From contig OZ253469.1 of the NCBI GenBank assembly GCA_965261535.1, forward strand, positions 2,232,001 to 2,296,000: a stretch of 64,000 nucleotides of DNA, in the 5' to 3' direction. The notes under the pieces are model-generated. The model worked only from the letters and a program-made list of their open reading frames with translations. It was not told the DNA's origin and made no database searches. The position numbers were made by a program, and so were the translations under genes. This DNA is from VXNE01 sp965261535 (lineage in GTDB: Bacteria; Pseudomonadota; Gammaproteobacteria; Pseudomonadales; Azotimanducaceae). Every line of letters begins with the position of its first letter. The first letter of the stretch is position 1. Below are positions 1 to 9,414 of the stretch, one piece after another.

Positions 1-186
1 CGGAGACGGGGTTGCTTGCACTTTCCCGACGGACAGGAAGTTCTCTAGCGGCGCAGTTACAGCATCCTCAAAGCCGAGCGGGATCTCGCCAGGAAACCGC
101 GCAATGACGCTGGCTCCATCTCTCAAGGGTACTTCGCACTCCGATTCGACGAAGCGCTTAACGCCTGGAAGATCCCACAGCGTCAT
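1..186 (-). CDS. Last gene of the defence operon, N-terminal part only (window edge)
   Basis: Only the first 62 codons are inside the window. Translation begins MTLWDLPGVKRFVESECEVP and stays open to the edge. The ATG at 186-184 overlaps the TGA stop of the giant ATPase (185-183) as ATGA, so the two genes are almost certainly translationally coupled and belong to the same defence operon. I do not recognise the family from this fragment, which has no motif or signal peptide. It could be the missing effector or a further ATPase of the locus. High confidence that it is a real gene, none about its function. Confidence 0.75.
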   Translation of the reverse strand, partial: MTLWDLPGVKRFVESECEVPLRDGASVIARFPGEIPLGFEDAVTAPLENFLSVGKVQATPSP

Positions 187-3100
187 GGAAAGGACTTCGG
201 AAGTGTCTTCTCCACCAGCACGTTGAGCTCCTTGGCTCCCTGAACGTCCTGTATCAATCCAAGTCGCCGCGCCCACCAAAGACGTCGCACCAACGCATGA
301 CTGGTGAGGCCCGGATCTCCTTCCCCGTCCAACGCCGACACGATCTCGGCTGCCTCTTCCGGCGTGTAGGCGGAAAAGTACCTTAGCGCGTCAATCGACC
401 TCTGGGCTTGCGGCGAGCCAAGCCCCAAGTCGTCAAGGACCCTTTCTCTCTGTTCCGAAATGTACTCCACTAAGCCTTCCCGCCGCTCACGCGGGCTTTT
501 GCCCTGCGGCCTGGCGTAGTGCTCCACCAAGACACTCGGCCAGCCTCCGGAATCCGCAAGCAACGCCTTAACATGGGAGGGGGCAGGGGGCAGGTCCAGA
601 TCCATGCACCACTGGCGCAGAAAGGCATAACTCCACGGCTGCACCCCGATCCAATCGAACAACCCGTTGTCGTCCTCGAGATAGTCACAGTCGAGATCGG
701 ACACGAAGTTCCAGAGATCGTTTGGGTCGGCCTGGAACACGACTCGCATATAGCGCCCCCTCTCGACGCCCTTGAGCCAGCGAGCCACGGCCTCTATCCA
801 TCTGACGTTCAATACAACTTCCTTGGGAAGGAGATAGACATGAACGCTGCCATGTCCCGGCCGGCGGCTCTTGAGTTGGCTGAGGAGATCTGACTCGCTT
901 ATGTGCACATCCAGATCCTGGAATCGCTTGGGCTCGATGCGTTGCGAAAGGAATTCACCGACGCTTTCGATGTTCGCCGCTTTGACCCCTGCAATGACCG
1001 CAAGGCCGCCCCGACGCAGCAGCAGGGATTCCTGCTCATAACTCAACGGACCGCGGCGCCTTGGCCTGGCCACCTCGTGTTGGCTCGGATACCGCGCGTG
1101 AAACTCGGCTTGCTCAAACGTTCCCGGTACCTCGCGCTCGCCGCTTTCCAAGGTCGCCTCAATCTTCTCTGAGTCGCCGAGCAGGAGCAGGATGTTCGGA
1201 TTACGGAAGGTGTAGCGGGGTCGCCCGGAGTCGTCGGCCTTCCGCTTTCGCAGCACGCCAAGGCCTTCCATCTCCTCCAGCAGGGTGTCGAACTCCTTAT
1301 CCGGTATGTCAAAGCCGTCTTCCCACCAGCCCGTGGCGTATTGCTGTATGGTCCGACCGAGGATGCCATCGGAGATGCGCTCGCCTTCAGCGCCCTGAAA
1401 CTCAAACGCCATCGCGTAGGCGATGACCTCGTAGCGCGGGTCAAGTTGAAGTGTCAGGTCGAATCGCTCCCGAATCGTCTCGCGCAGCTTGTTGCGCTCG
1501 AATACGGCCTGGATATCGTCCAAATTTACGGCGTATGGAAACGGCCGCTCGGGGGTATTGCGCAGATACTCAACCAGCGAGGCTCCGTACAGCTGGATCA
1601 GCGACGGGTAATAATTCGTCCCCGCCTGTATGTGCACGGACAGGTTCTCCGCGCTGAGTTCGCCGCCAGCGGCCGCCAAGGGCTCGCGGATCATCGCGCG
1701 CACTTCTTGAAGTTCACCGTTTGACCGAAGGGGGCCGACGCAGACCGGTTCGCCGAAATGGGCCAACGGGTGGTTGGCACGGGTGGTGGTACGAACGACA
1801 TTGTGCAGGCCAGAAAAAACGACCTTGAATCCCCGGTCCGTTCGATCCATCAGGCCCTTGAGACGCGTGGACTCCTGAAAGTCGTTCTTGACATCACTGA
1901 CGAGGAACCCGTCGGCCTCGTCAAGCAGCAGCAAAACGCGCCGGTCGCCCTCGGAAACCCAGCGGTACACTTCGTTCGAGACGGTTTCCACTAACCAGTC
2001 GGCGCTTGGTCGAGTTGGTCGTGTGCGTACGCTAGGGTCGATGACCTCCAAATCCACAAACGTGTCCCAAAGGGCTTTCCAGATGGCTTCCGCCCCGTGA
2101 GCGACGCCAATATCGTGCGCCTTGAGGTCGATCCATTTAGCGATCTGGCCCGCTTCCGGCTTGTGGAACGAAGCCTCAACAGACCGTAGCAACGCCGTCT
2201 TGCCGAGCTGTCTTCCGCCATAAACGAAGCAGCTACCTCGGGGGTCCTCGAGTTTTTCGCGCTCCTCTTCGCGCCCATAGAACGATTCCGGGGGCACCAA
2301 TCCAGCTGCGGTGAAATAGGGCTGTATCGCCGAAAAGGGAAGAGTGCAGTCAAAAAACGTCCTGAGCGTCGCCCCTCGCATGGCAGACAGGTACAGCATG
2401 AGGTTTTCATCGACCGTCAGGAACCGCCTCCGGTTTCGAATCGACGTTTTTCGCAACCGCTCGCGCTCGTCGCCCGACAGCCGGCCGAAGTGAAACACCA
2501 GAACGCATTGGGTAATGGCGTCGGGAACGGCTTGGAGAATCCCGTTCAGTGCGGGCGTTCGCCAGTTCAGGACAATCTCGTAGCGGCCGGCCGCGTCCGA
2601 GCCGTATGTTGGAACCGGGCAGAACTCCCGTCCCCGGAGCGGTTCAACGTTTACCGAAAACAACCCCTCGGCACGCAGCACGCAGCGGAGCACCGCGAAC
2701 CCGATTGACTCAAGGAGTTCTGAGACTTGCTCAGGACTCGCCTTGCGGCCGCGCGCCAGTTCGCACCAAAGATCTAGCCGTTCGCGGGCGCGCCCAGCCT
2801 CCGAAGCCGACAGCGCTGAGAAGTTCAGACCCACGATGTCTTCGCCGCTCGCCGCCGCCGAGACCAGTTCGTGGAGTGCGGGCGCGTCCGGTTGGTCAAG
2901 GGTATGGTCGAGCGCCGTCAGCGCGGCAAGGCGCGTCCCGACGGCGAGGTGCCTGGCGCGCTCGCCCGGCAACACCGACTCGCTGTTCTTGAGCATTTCC
3001 AGGACCTCGTAGAGGGTGATGAGATCGCCCTCCGCCCGCGCGTCCTCAATGAACTGCCGGGGCTCTTCGGGAACGTCCTGCAGCAATGGTTCAATCTCGG

Positions 3101-6100
3101 CTCCGACCCGGTCGACCACCCTTGCGAACCGAGTCTCGATCACGCCCCTGAACCCGGAAACGATCCTCACAGCCTCAATGACCGAGGTTTTTTCCGCGAG
3201 CAGACGCCGCGCCTCGATAATCAGTGCCTTCAACCTGACCGCATCTTCCTCCTCCTCCTCCTCGGAAGCGTCCTCCGACAACTCGCCGCCGGTGTAGGCC
3301 TGCTCAAGCTTTTGGTTCAACGCGACGAGTTCCCGCTCCAGCGTGGGGCGCTGATCCGCGAGTATCCGGTCGAGTTCGTCTCGACACGCCTCCTCGCGGG
3401 GATGCTCGCCGCGCGCCATCATCTCGAGCGCGGCTTGCGCGCCCGCTAGGTCACCCCGTCGCAGGCGGGCGTCGAACGCCTGGTCAATTGTTTCGGCGTG
3501 TGCGTCGGTATCGATGAGAAGGTTAAGGATGTCGTGGGGATCGGCGCCTTCCGCAACCCTCCCGTCTGGCCCCAAATCGACATCCGTGACATAGACCAAG
3601 TCTTCGGACAGGACGCCCTCGAACGCCTCGGCGGCATCGGGATAGGAAGCCTCCCGGTCATGCCCAAAGATCGTAGCGATCTCATTGACTTGGTCATACG
3701 CCCACACCAGCGCTGCCGACAACGCGGGTCCAGGCGTTCTCTCCCGCATCTCGGCGATCGCATCCAGTGCTTCGGGAGCGAATCTTTTGATGTCGGCGCG
3801 AAGGTCCGCTACCCGACCTTCGACGTACTGTTCGCTCCCGGGCTTTGATTCGATGATGCGCAGCCAGGAGCGTGCAAGGCTCGCCGCCCTTGCGACGTTG
3901 CCGTCGATCTGTGCACGTCCCCGCCCCGTAATCCTGCCTGCGCGCTTCAGATTCAGCTTGTTGCGGAGCGTGTCATCGATCACATGGGAGAGCTTCTTGT
4001 CGACGGAAAGCACATCGACAATCTCCTCCACTTGGGAAACCTGCTGCGCGTCGCTCCCTGCGATCAGGCGTGCGAGGTCGAACAGGATGCCGTCGTTGTT
4101 TTGCATCCAGTAACGCCAGACCATCGCCGCGGGCTTGTAGAGAAACTCTTGGGACTCCGCCGCAGCACGCCATGCCTCCACCTCACGAACGTGACTCTCC
4201 AAACGATCCTCCCAGACCGCTCCTTCGAGTATCGCGCTGACTTGGCCGAGATCCAGATGCAGACGCTGGAGATTCCGCGTGTGAGGGGTGATTGCGCGGG
4301 TCAACCGGAATACCGGCGCAAGATCGCCGCTTGACATTTCGACGCCTTGGAGCATCGAAATCGCCCCAGTCATCGGGGCAAACAGCGCGGGGCGGACTGC
4401 TCCTGAGAATAGCAGCAGATTGAGCGCGTCCTTGGTGTCGGGATCGTCCGCTTTGAACGGCAAAGCGCCCAGTACGGCCTCCGCGTGGCCACCAAAACTC
4501 TGCGCCGCCCGATTTTCGGGGCCGGAAATCGCCCTGCCCAACACCACGCATGCGATGAGGTCGGATGCAGGATACGACTGATCTGTTGCGCCCACTTCCG
4601 CCATGATGCGGGCAATTTGGTAAGCCACGCCGCCTCGCCCGTTGCGCAGGCTGCGCCACATGATGTCTTCATGCGCATCCGAAACCGTGCGGGCCGCCTT
4701 CGGTTTCGAGGCGTCCTCTCGACCGTCAGTCGCGACGGCCACAGCCACTCCTTCGCCCTCTGTATTCACCGCGCCGGACACGGCGGATTCCGGGGGCGGT
4801 GATGCCGTAGCAGGCTCTGGACGGGGCGGCTCTTCCGCCCCGATTGGCGTCCCCGCATCTGGGGCATTGGTCGGCGTGCTTTGCGCTACGCCGCGCTCTT
4901 CGTTCAGCGCGGAATCCAACCCGCTAGGAGCGGACCCGCTGGCGGACTCCGTAGCGGCCGACTGGTACGCATTGTATTTGCCCAGAGGGGACGCGGCGTC
5001 GAGAACATCCTGTTGCGCCTCCGTCTCCAAGGACTGCGCCGAGGCGAGCGCAGCCGTATGGAGGTTACGCTCCTTCTGGGCGCTCATCTGTACGGCCAGA
5101 TTATCCTTCGCCTCCTCGAGCAACCGGTTTGCGGCCTCCAGTACGCTGCGACTTTCCGAGGCCTGTGCGGCGGCCTGCACCCATTTTTCCAAATGCTCTG
5201 TCGTGGCCCGTTGGCTTCGTTCAATGTCGGTGCCAAGCGCCGACACGGTTTCGGCATCGCTCACCGGATACGCTTGACGCCAACGGTGACCAATGTCGTC
5301 GATTCCGGCTGCGACCCAAGAAGCGATTTCGGACTGTGACCGCAGAAAATCCTCGTGCGCAGTAATCTGCGCTTCAACGCCCTGCGCCTCGGCGGCACGC
5401 AAAACTGGCTCTCGAAGCTGCGCCACCGCTGCCGCCCAATGCCCGACTTGGTCGAACAACACGCTGGAAGGAAAGGAATCGCCCAGTTCCCGGGCGGCCT
5501 CGGAGAGCCGTTTGCAGACATTGCGTAGCGCGGTCGCAGGATCGTCGTCGGATGTGGATTCGCCGTCTAACCCCGCATCTTCCACGGAATCGCGGCTCCG
5601 CTCCGTTCCAGCTTCGCGCTCCTCCTTGGCGAATTGGAATTCGGCAGCGAGACTTTCGTCGCGCTCCGTTGCCCAGTGCAGCAACCTAGCGTCGTCCAAC
5701 AGAGTGGCGATGGCAAAAGCCGCCAACACCGTGCTTTGCCGTCGTTCATCTTCAAGCGCCCCCCAATTGCGAAGGTCGGCATGGGCCAGCGGAAGCAACG
5801 CAAGCGCTGGAGAGCACCATTCCGGTTGGTCACCATCCGCCTGATAGAAGGAGGCACACTCTGAGAGCATTTGGTCGTCGATGTCCGCCTTGTGGAACGT
5901 TGGGTGGTACTGTCGCAGTGCTTGGTACTCCAGCGAGGGCGGCGCCAACCCGTCCACCGGATTCTGGAACCCTTCGGTGCGGTTGAACCACGCCTCCCAC
6001 ACTTGTCGGCGTACGCTTGGAAGGCTATAGATGTCCGTAATCTGGTGTTGGAGCCGGTCTGCGGTTTTCAGGTCTCGAGTCGCCGTAGTACCCCTGTCTT

Positions 6101-6257
6101 TGAGGATCCTTTTGAAATCCGTGCGGTTGACCAAGCTTTGCTTTTGGGCGCGTGTCTCCACCTGAAGGAGGCGACAGAGTGCGGGGAATCCACTGTCATG
6201 GGAAACGAGGCAAGCAGGAAGACCATGCGGCAACCTAAAGCGGGAGCGGTATGCCAT
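183..6257 (-). CDS. Giant multidomain AAA/STAND-like ATPase of the defence operon (2024 aa)
   Basis: A very large soluble protein. Residues 1-1300 are mostly helical with no recognised domain. They include an Ala/Pro-rich linker near 430-500 and an acidic run near residue 1000. An AAA ATPase follows, introduced by FYGREEE: Walker A is GGRQLGKTALL near residue 1345 and Walker B is VLLLLDEADGF near 1444. A winged-helix-like stretch (LLEEMEGLGVLRKR) and about 350 further residues follow. There is no signal peptide or membrane segment. The architecture suggests a STAND or AAA_16 type sensor or motor, but that is inference. The ATG at 6257 directly follows an in-frame TAG, and I see no good ribosome binding site. 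The stop overlaps the next gene by 4 nt. Upstream lies a 388-nt gap, so this gene and its partner may form a sub-operon. No named system is assigned. Confidence 0.85.
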   Translation of the reverse strand: MAYRSRFRLPHGLPACLVSHDSGFPALCRLLQVETRAQKQSLVNRTDFKRILKDRGTTATRDLKTADRLQHQITDIYSLPSVRRQVWEAWFNRTEGFQNPVDGLAPPSLEYQALRQYHPTFHKADIDDQMLSECASFYQADGDQPEWCSPALALLPLAHADLRNWGALEDERRQSTVLAAFAIATLLDDARLLHWATERDESLAAEFQFAKEEREAGTERSRDSVEDAGLDGESTSDDDPATALRNVCKRLSEAARELGDSFPSSVLFDQVGHWAAAVAQLREPVLRAAEAQGVEAQITAHEDFLRSQSEIASWVAAGIDDIGHRWRQAYPVSDAETVSALGTDIERSQRATTEHLEKWVQAAAQASESRSVLEAANRLLEEAKDNLAVQMSAQKERNLHTAALASAQSLETEAQQDVLDAASPLGKYNAYQSAATESASGSAPSGLDSALNEERGVAQSTPTNAPDAGTPIGAEEPPRPEPATASPPPESAVSGAVNTEGEGVAVAVATDGREDASKPKAARTVSDAHEDIMWRSLRNGRGGVAYQIARIMAEVGATDQSYPASDLIACVVLGRAISGPENRAAQSFGGHAEAVLGALPFKADDPDTKDALNLLLFSGAVRPALFAPMTGAISMLQGVEMSSGDLAPVFRLTRAITPHTRNLQRLHLDLGQVSAILEGAVWEDRLESHVREVEAWRAAAESQEFLYKPAAMVWRYWMQNNDGILFDLARLIAGSDAQQVSQVEEIVDVLSVDKKLSHVIDDTLRNKLNLKRAGRITGRGRAQIDGNVARAASLARSWLRIIESKPGSEQYVEGRVADLRADIKRFAPEALDAIAEMRERTPGPALSAALVWAYDQVNEIATIFGHDREASYPDAAEAFEGVLSEDLVYVTDVDLGPDGRVAEGADPHDILNLLIDTDAHAETIDQAFDARLRRGDLAGAQAALEMMARGEHPREEACRDELDRILADQRPTLERELVALNQKLEQAYTGGELSEDASEEEEEEDAVRLKALIIEARRLLAEKTSVIEAVRIVSGFRGVIETRFARVVDRVGAEIEPLLQDVPEEPRQFIEDARAEGDLITLYEVLEMLKNSESVLPGERARHLAVGTRLAALTALDHTLDQPDAPALHELVSAAASGEDIVGLNFSALSASEAGRARERLDLWCELARGRKASPEQVSELLESIGFAVLRCVLRAEGLFSVNVEPLRGREFCPVPTYGSDAAGRYEIVLNWRTPALNGILQAVPDAITQCVLVFHFGRLSGDERERLRKTSIRNRRRFLTVDENLMLYLSAMRGATLRTFFDCTLPFSAIQPYFTAAGLVPPESFYGREEEREKLEDPRGSCFVYGGRQLGKTALLRSVEASFHKPEAGQIAKWIDLKAHDIGVAHGAEAIWKALWDTFVDLEVIDPSVRTRPTRPSADWLVETVSNEVYRWVSEGDRRVLLLLDEADGFLVSDVKNDFQESTRLKGLMDRTDRGFKVVFSGLHNVVRTTTRANHPLAHFGEPVCVGPLRSNGELQEVRAMIREPLAAAGGELSAENLSVHIQAGTNYYPSLIQLYGASLVEYLRNTPERPFPYAVNLDDIQAVFERNKLRETIRERFDLTLQLDPRYEVIAYAMAFEFQGAEGERISDGILGRTIQQYATGWWEDGFDIPDKEFDTLLEEMEGLGVLRKRKADDSGRPRYTFRNPNILLLLGDSEKIEATLESGEREVPGTFEQAEFHARYPSQHEVARPRRRGPLSYEQESLLLRRGGLAVIAGVKAANIESVGEFLSQRIEPKRFQDLDVHISESDLLSQLKSRRPGHGSVHVYLLPKEVVLNVRWIEAVARWLKGVERGRYMRVVFQADPNDLWNFVSDLDCDYLEDDNGLFDWIGVQPWSYAFLRQWCMDLDLPPAPSHVKALLADSGGWPSVLVEHYARPQGKSPRERREGLVEYISEQRERVLDDLGLGSPQAQRSIDALRYFSAYTPEEAAEIVSALDGEGDPGLTSHALVRRLWWARRLGLIQDVQGAKELNVLVEKTLPKSFP

Positions 6258-6645
6258 CTAAATCAAGCTCAAGATTGAAGGGCTTCCTTGTGTATACGCA
6301 TAGACGGACCAGATCAACTAAATGATCGAAACTCGCCCTTCAAAAGGCGATTGCGTCGTCAGGCTGGCGTCCCCTCGCCGGCCGGGACGAAGCCCGATGA
6401 CTGGCCAGACAAAGTCCTCGACTTTCAGCCGGCCTCCGCCTTGCTCAGTCCAATCCCTTTGGGCGTCCGACACCACCCACGATGAACGTCTGTTCGCGCA
6501 TCACGGTCGCGATGCTTCCGCGCTCCGCACGTTCGGGCCGATGCATCGACCCGTCGCCTCTCACCCTTCAATTCGTACCGCGGCGTTCCGCCCGCCGCCG
6601 GTGCCTTCCAATCCATGAACTTCGGGTGTTCGAGCGGAGACGAAA
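6258..6645 (-). other. Gap inside the defence operon, possible internal promoter
   Basis: This is the only long non-coding stretch in the operon. On the minus strand TTGATC (6317-6312) and TATACA (6296-6291), 15 nt apart, make a weak sigma70-like promoter about 35 nt before the ATPase start. The spacing is short and the match imperfect. No terminator, recognisable RNA or convincing gene was seen. Short open frames here have no codon bias and no motif. Confidence 0.3.
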
Positions 6646-7458
6646 TCAGCCTTCAGCGCCCTCCACGTCGCCGCAGAAGGCGTTGGCCCTATGCCAAATC
6701 AGGTAGCCCTCGTGAGCGCGATGAAGGCCCCGGACCTTCAGCCGATTCTCAAGCCCAAGGACCGACCGCGCACCCGCCGAAAGAGCATCCGATACGAGCA
6801 CAGCCCCATCCTCCGCAAGAGTGATGAGCCCAGCATCAAACACTGCGTCCAAGTGCGGGGCCAACAGCAACCCATTGAACACGTCGAGGCGCTCTGCGTC
6901 AGTGCCGCAGTCGGCCCATCGCTTGATGTGGCTGGCGCGCAGGAGTTCAGGTACGTCCAAACCGGTGATCGCGCAACGGCCGTCCCAGTACTCCAAGAGT
7001 CCACGGCGGAAGATGTCTTGGCCGACTCGCTGGACGACCAATCGCTCGGCTTCCGTGGTCCGCGGGAGTTTCACGGTTTCAGTTTCGAAGACATGGAGTA
7101 GGGCGTCCGGCAGCGTGCGCGAGAGCTGAAAGGCGCGGCGTAGTAAGGGATGGAGCGCGGGGATGTCGTCGACAGCGAGTGCGCCGGCGGCACCGTTCGG
7201 AAGTAGATCGGAGGAGTTGACGCCGAGGCCAGCGAGTCCGTCGAGGACATCCGGCCGCGAGACGGCGGCGAGAACCCGGCGTCCTTCCAGAACGGTGAGC
7301 CAGATGTGCATCGATGTCTGGCTGCTGCCGAAGGAGAGCCAGTTGGCTGCGTGCTGCAGTTCGAGGTCGAAGCCGTTGTCGGTCGCGGACTTCTCCAGAA
7401 GGGTGATCGTAACCGCCGGCAGCGTCACAATCCCCGCCCCAACGTCTTGAGCAGCCAT
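6646..7458 (-). CDS. HNH endonuclease with HNH_2 domain (270 aa)
   Basis: The C-terminal half carries the HNH_2 signature: CAITG near residue 160, then LLRASHIKRW, then NGLLLAPHLDAVFD. This is the standard beta-beta-alpha metal nuclease fold of restriction and defence HNH enzymes. The N-terminal 130 residues are unrecognised and may recognise DNA or a partner. The start at 7458 overlaps the end of the PtuB-like gene by 34 nt in another frame, so it belongs to the same transcript. A later start is possible but would cut into plausible coding sequence. It is likely an extra effector nuclease of the composite locus. It is a distinct family from the neighbouring PtuB-like HNH protein. Confidence 0.85.
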   Translation of the reverse strand: MAAQDVGAGIVTLPAVTITLLEKSATDNGFDLELQHAANWLSFGSSQTSMHIWLTVLEGRRVLAAVSRPDVLDGLAGLGVNSSDLLPNGAAGALAVDDIPALHPLLRRAFQLSRTLPDALLHVFETETVKLPRTTEAERLVVQRVGQDIFRRGLLEYWDGRCAITGLDVPELLRASHIKRWADCGTDAERLDVFNGLLLAPHLDAVFDAGLITLAEDGAVLVSDALSAGARSVLGLENRLKVRGLHRAHEGYLIWHRANAFCGDVEGAEG

Positions 7459-8174
7459 GCAACGCGGATGCTTACATGCTCGGGACGTGGATCTCGATTA
7501 AGGATCTGGCTAGCGCGCACCGCTCGTTGCTTTGCTGAAGCTGCGCGCCGACTGAAGTTGCGCGCCAGCCTCGTCCGCTCACTATCCAAGGCTGCCCTCC
7601 GGGCTTCACGGAGCGTCGGGTGGTTGAGGTTGAGGATGGCACCACGTAGTTTACCGTCGCCGATAGCCAGTTCGAGGGCATCCCGCGTTGGCCCGTTAAG
7701 GTGCACGTCGTTACGAACGTATAAGTGGCCTGCAGTGGTGAAACCGACGACGCATTCGTAGGCGAAATGGATGGGCCAGGGAAGGTCCGGATCCGCGTCG
7801 TTCGCCTTGAGCGGTCGGGCACCCTTCCGGTTTTCGCAGGTGTCCCTCGTTGAGCAGGAGAGGTAGATGTTGTTCCAGTGGACCGCGAATCCCGGGTCGG
7901 CGCTCAGGGGGCGCCAGTGCTCCACGTGGGGTGGCGATGTGCCCTCCGAGAGCCTGCGTTCGCAGTAAACGCAGATGGATCTCTGCTCGCCGTACATGAC
8001 TTGGCGCAGCTTGGCCTTGTCGAGCTGGTTGAACTCTGTTCTCGCGAACCGGGCCTTGTTGGGCCTGCTTCCGAGCGCCGCGAGGTACCCCTGCTCCGCA
8101 TCCACGAATCGCCGCGGCGCTTGACCGTCGGGGCTTATATTCTCGGGTGGCCGGGGCTTCTTCAGTCCCCGCAT
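7425..8174 (-). CDS. ptuB: PtuB-like HNH nuclease (Septu / TIGR02646 type)
   Basis: A 249-residue protein with the PtuB/TIGR02646 pattern: CVYCERRL near residue 70, HVEHWRPLS shortly after, then WNNIYLSC and CENRKG. These are the zinc-knuckle cysteines and the HNH histidine. PtuB works with the PtuA ATPase in Septu and as an effector of Ec78-type retrons; that is family knowledge. Here the PtuA-like gene lies 1 nt upstream (stop at 8176) on the same strand, exactly the ptuAB order. No reverse transcriptase or retron RNA was seen in the window, so this is Septu-type rather than a retron. It is embedded inside a DISARM-like operon, which is unusual. Confidence 0.85.
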   Translation of the reverse strand: MRGLKKPRPPENISPDGQAPRRFVDAEQGYLAALGSRPNKARFARTEFNQLDKAKLRQVMYGEQRSICVYCERRLSEGTSPPHVEHWRPLSADPGFAVHWNNIYLSCSTRDTCENRKGARPLKANDADPDLPWPIHFAYECVVGFTTAGHLYVRNDVHLNGPTRDALELAIGDGKLRGAILNLNHPTLREARRAALDSERTRLARNFSRRAASAKQRAVRASQILNRDPRPEHVSIRVAWLLKTLGRGL

Positions 8175-8175
8175 C

Positions 8176-9414
8176 CTATTCCTCCATGAACCCTCTGGCG
8201 CGGATCAGCGCGGGATCGTTGAATCCCCACCTCTCGACCAATTCCTGATGGAGCCGCTCGGCGAGTTGCCGGTCGCCTTGGTCGATCGCCTCGTGTAAAT
8301 GACCGAGCGCGGCGACCCCTACGTCGTCGCGATCATCGGTGTCCATGAGGTCCCGGAGAATTGCGTTGCTGTCGCGCCCGGACACGAACACGTCCCCCTC
8401 CTGAAGCCGTCCGTCAACGAGGCGGCGCACTTGGCGGTTTTCGGCACTACTTAGTACCTGTGGCGAGTGCGTCGAGACGACGAACTGTAGTCTCGGGAAC
8501 GCTTCGCGAAGGCGCGGTAGCGCCACGCGCTGCCATCGTGGATGGAGGTGCAGGTCGAGCTCGTCAATGAGCACCACGCCCTCCACGCGTTCGGGTGCTT
8601 CGGCGGCATCGAATTCGTTAAGCATGACAGCGCGACGGGCGATGTCGGCTACCAGTGCGATGAACACATGGTAGCCGTCCGACAGTTCGGACCAAGACGC
8701 GACTCGCCCGTTCTCGAAGCGCACCTTCGGGCCTTGCTCGACGGGATCGTACCAAGCGCTTTTGACGCCAGGTGTCACCCGGACCGTGGCCTCCATCACG
8801 GCCTGATGGAAGAACCGCTCCGGTTCTCCCTGCTGTTTCCGGACCACGTCTCCAAGGATCTCGTCCTGAAACCATTGGAGCAGTGGAGCCTCATCCAGAT
8901 TCGGGTCGAGCGACGAGTTGTACCCTTCCCACCGGTCTCCCGACCGCTCGATTTTGCGACGCCGGCCGCGCTGCCGCCCGAGGCGATCAACGCCATACCA
9001 CGCGAACAACGGCCACCGGTCTCCCGGGGCTCGAACTCGCTCGATGGCCTCGAGGATTGGTCGGAACCGATTTGTCCTCCGTCCGGACGAGGACCGCACC
9101 ACCGTCGACCAAGTGATGGACTGCACCTCGTCTACGCTAGCGGTCCACTGAACGTCGCACGGACCCGCAGGCTCGCGTCGTCCTTTCTCGTCGAGTGTGC
9201 GCATCCTAGGATCACGCCGAACATCGAGCTTTAGTGTGTTCGACGCACCTCGCTGGAAGACTGCAAGGCCCATGGCGAGGGCCGTGAGTAACGCTGTCTT
9301 GCCGCCGCCATTCTCCGCAAATAAGACCGTGGCGTCTTCTTCAAGTGTGAGCCGAAACTCGTCGAAGCAACGGTAGTTCTCGAGGCGGATTTCGCGAAGC
9401 TGGAATCGGCTCAC
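8176..9414 (-). CDS. ptuA: PtuA-like AAA/ABC-type ATPase (Septu)
   Basis: A 412-residue RecF/SMC-head-like ATPase. It begins FQLREIRLENYRCF, has Walker A FAENGGGKTALL near residue 37, and Walker B VVLIDELDLHLHPRWQ near 284 followed by the H-loop region FVVSTHSPQVL. This is the AAA_15/AAA_21 layout of PtuA and OLD-like ATPases. No TOPRIM nuclease domain is visible, so nuclease activity would come from the adjacent PtuB-like protein. The start overlaps the end of the methyltransferase gene by 4 nt, so translation is coupled to the DISARM-like core. In Septu the ATPase is thought to sense nucleotide state and control the HNH nuclease; whether that holds here is inference. Confidence 0.85.
   Translation of the reverse strand: MSRFQLREIRLENYRCFDEFRLTLEEDATVLFAENGGGKTALLTALAMGLAVFQRGASNTLKLDVRRDPRMRTLDEKGRREPAGPCDVQWTASVDEVQSITWSTVVRSSSGRRTNRFRPILEAIERVRAPGDRWPLFAWYGVDRLGRQRGRRRKIERSGDRWEGYNSSLDPNLDEAPLLQWFQDEILGDVVRKQQGEPERFFHQAVMEATVRVTPGVKSAWYDPVEQGPKVRFENGRVASWSELSDGYHVFIALVADIARRAVMLNEFDAAEAPERVEGVVLIDELDLHLHPRWQRVALPRLREAFPRLQFVVSTHSPQVLSSAENRQVRRLVDGRLQEGDVFVSGRDSNAILRDLMDTDDRDDVGVAALGHLHEAIDQGDRQLAERLHQELVERWGFNDPALIRARGFMEE

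Noticed and set aside
7425..9414. Retron Ec78-type system
   Set aside because: PtuA- and PtuB-like proteins fit, but there is no reverse transcriptase or msr/msd-like RNA in the window.
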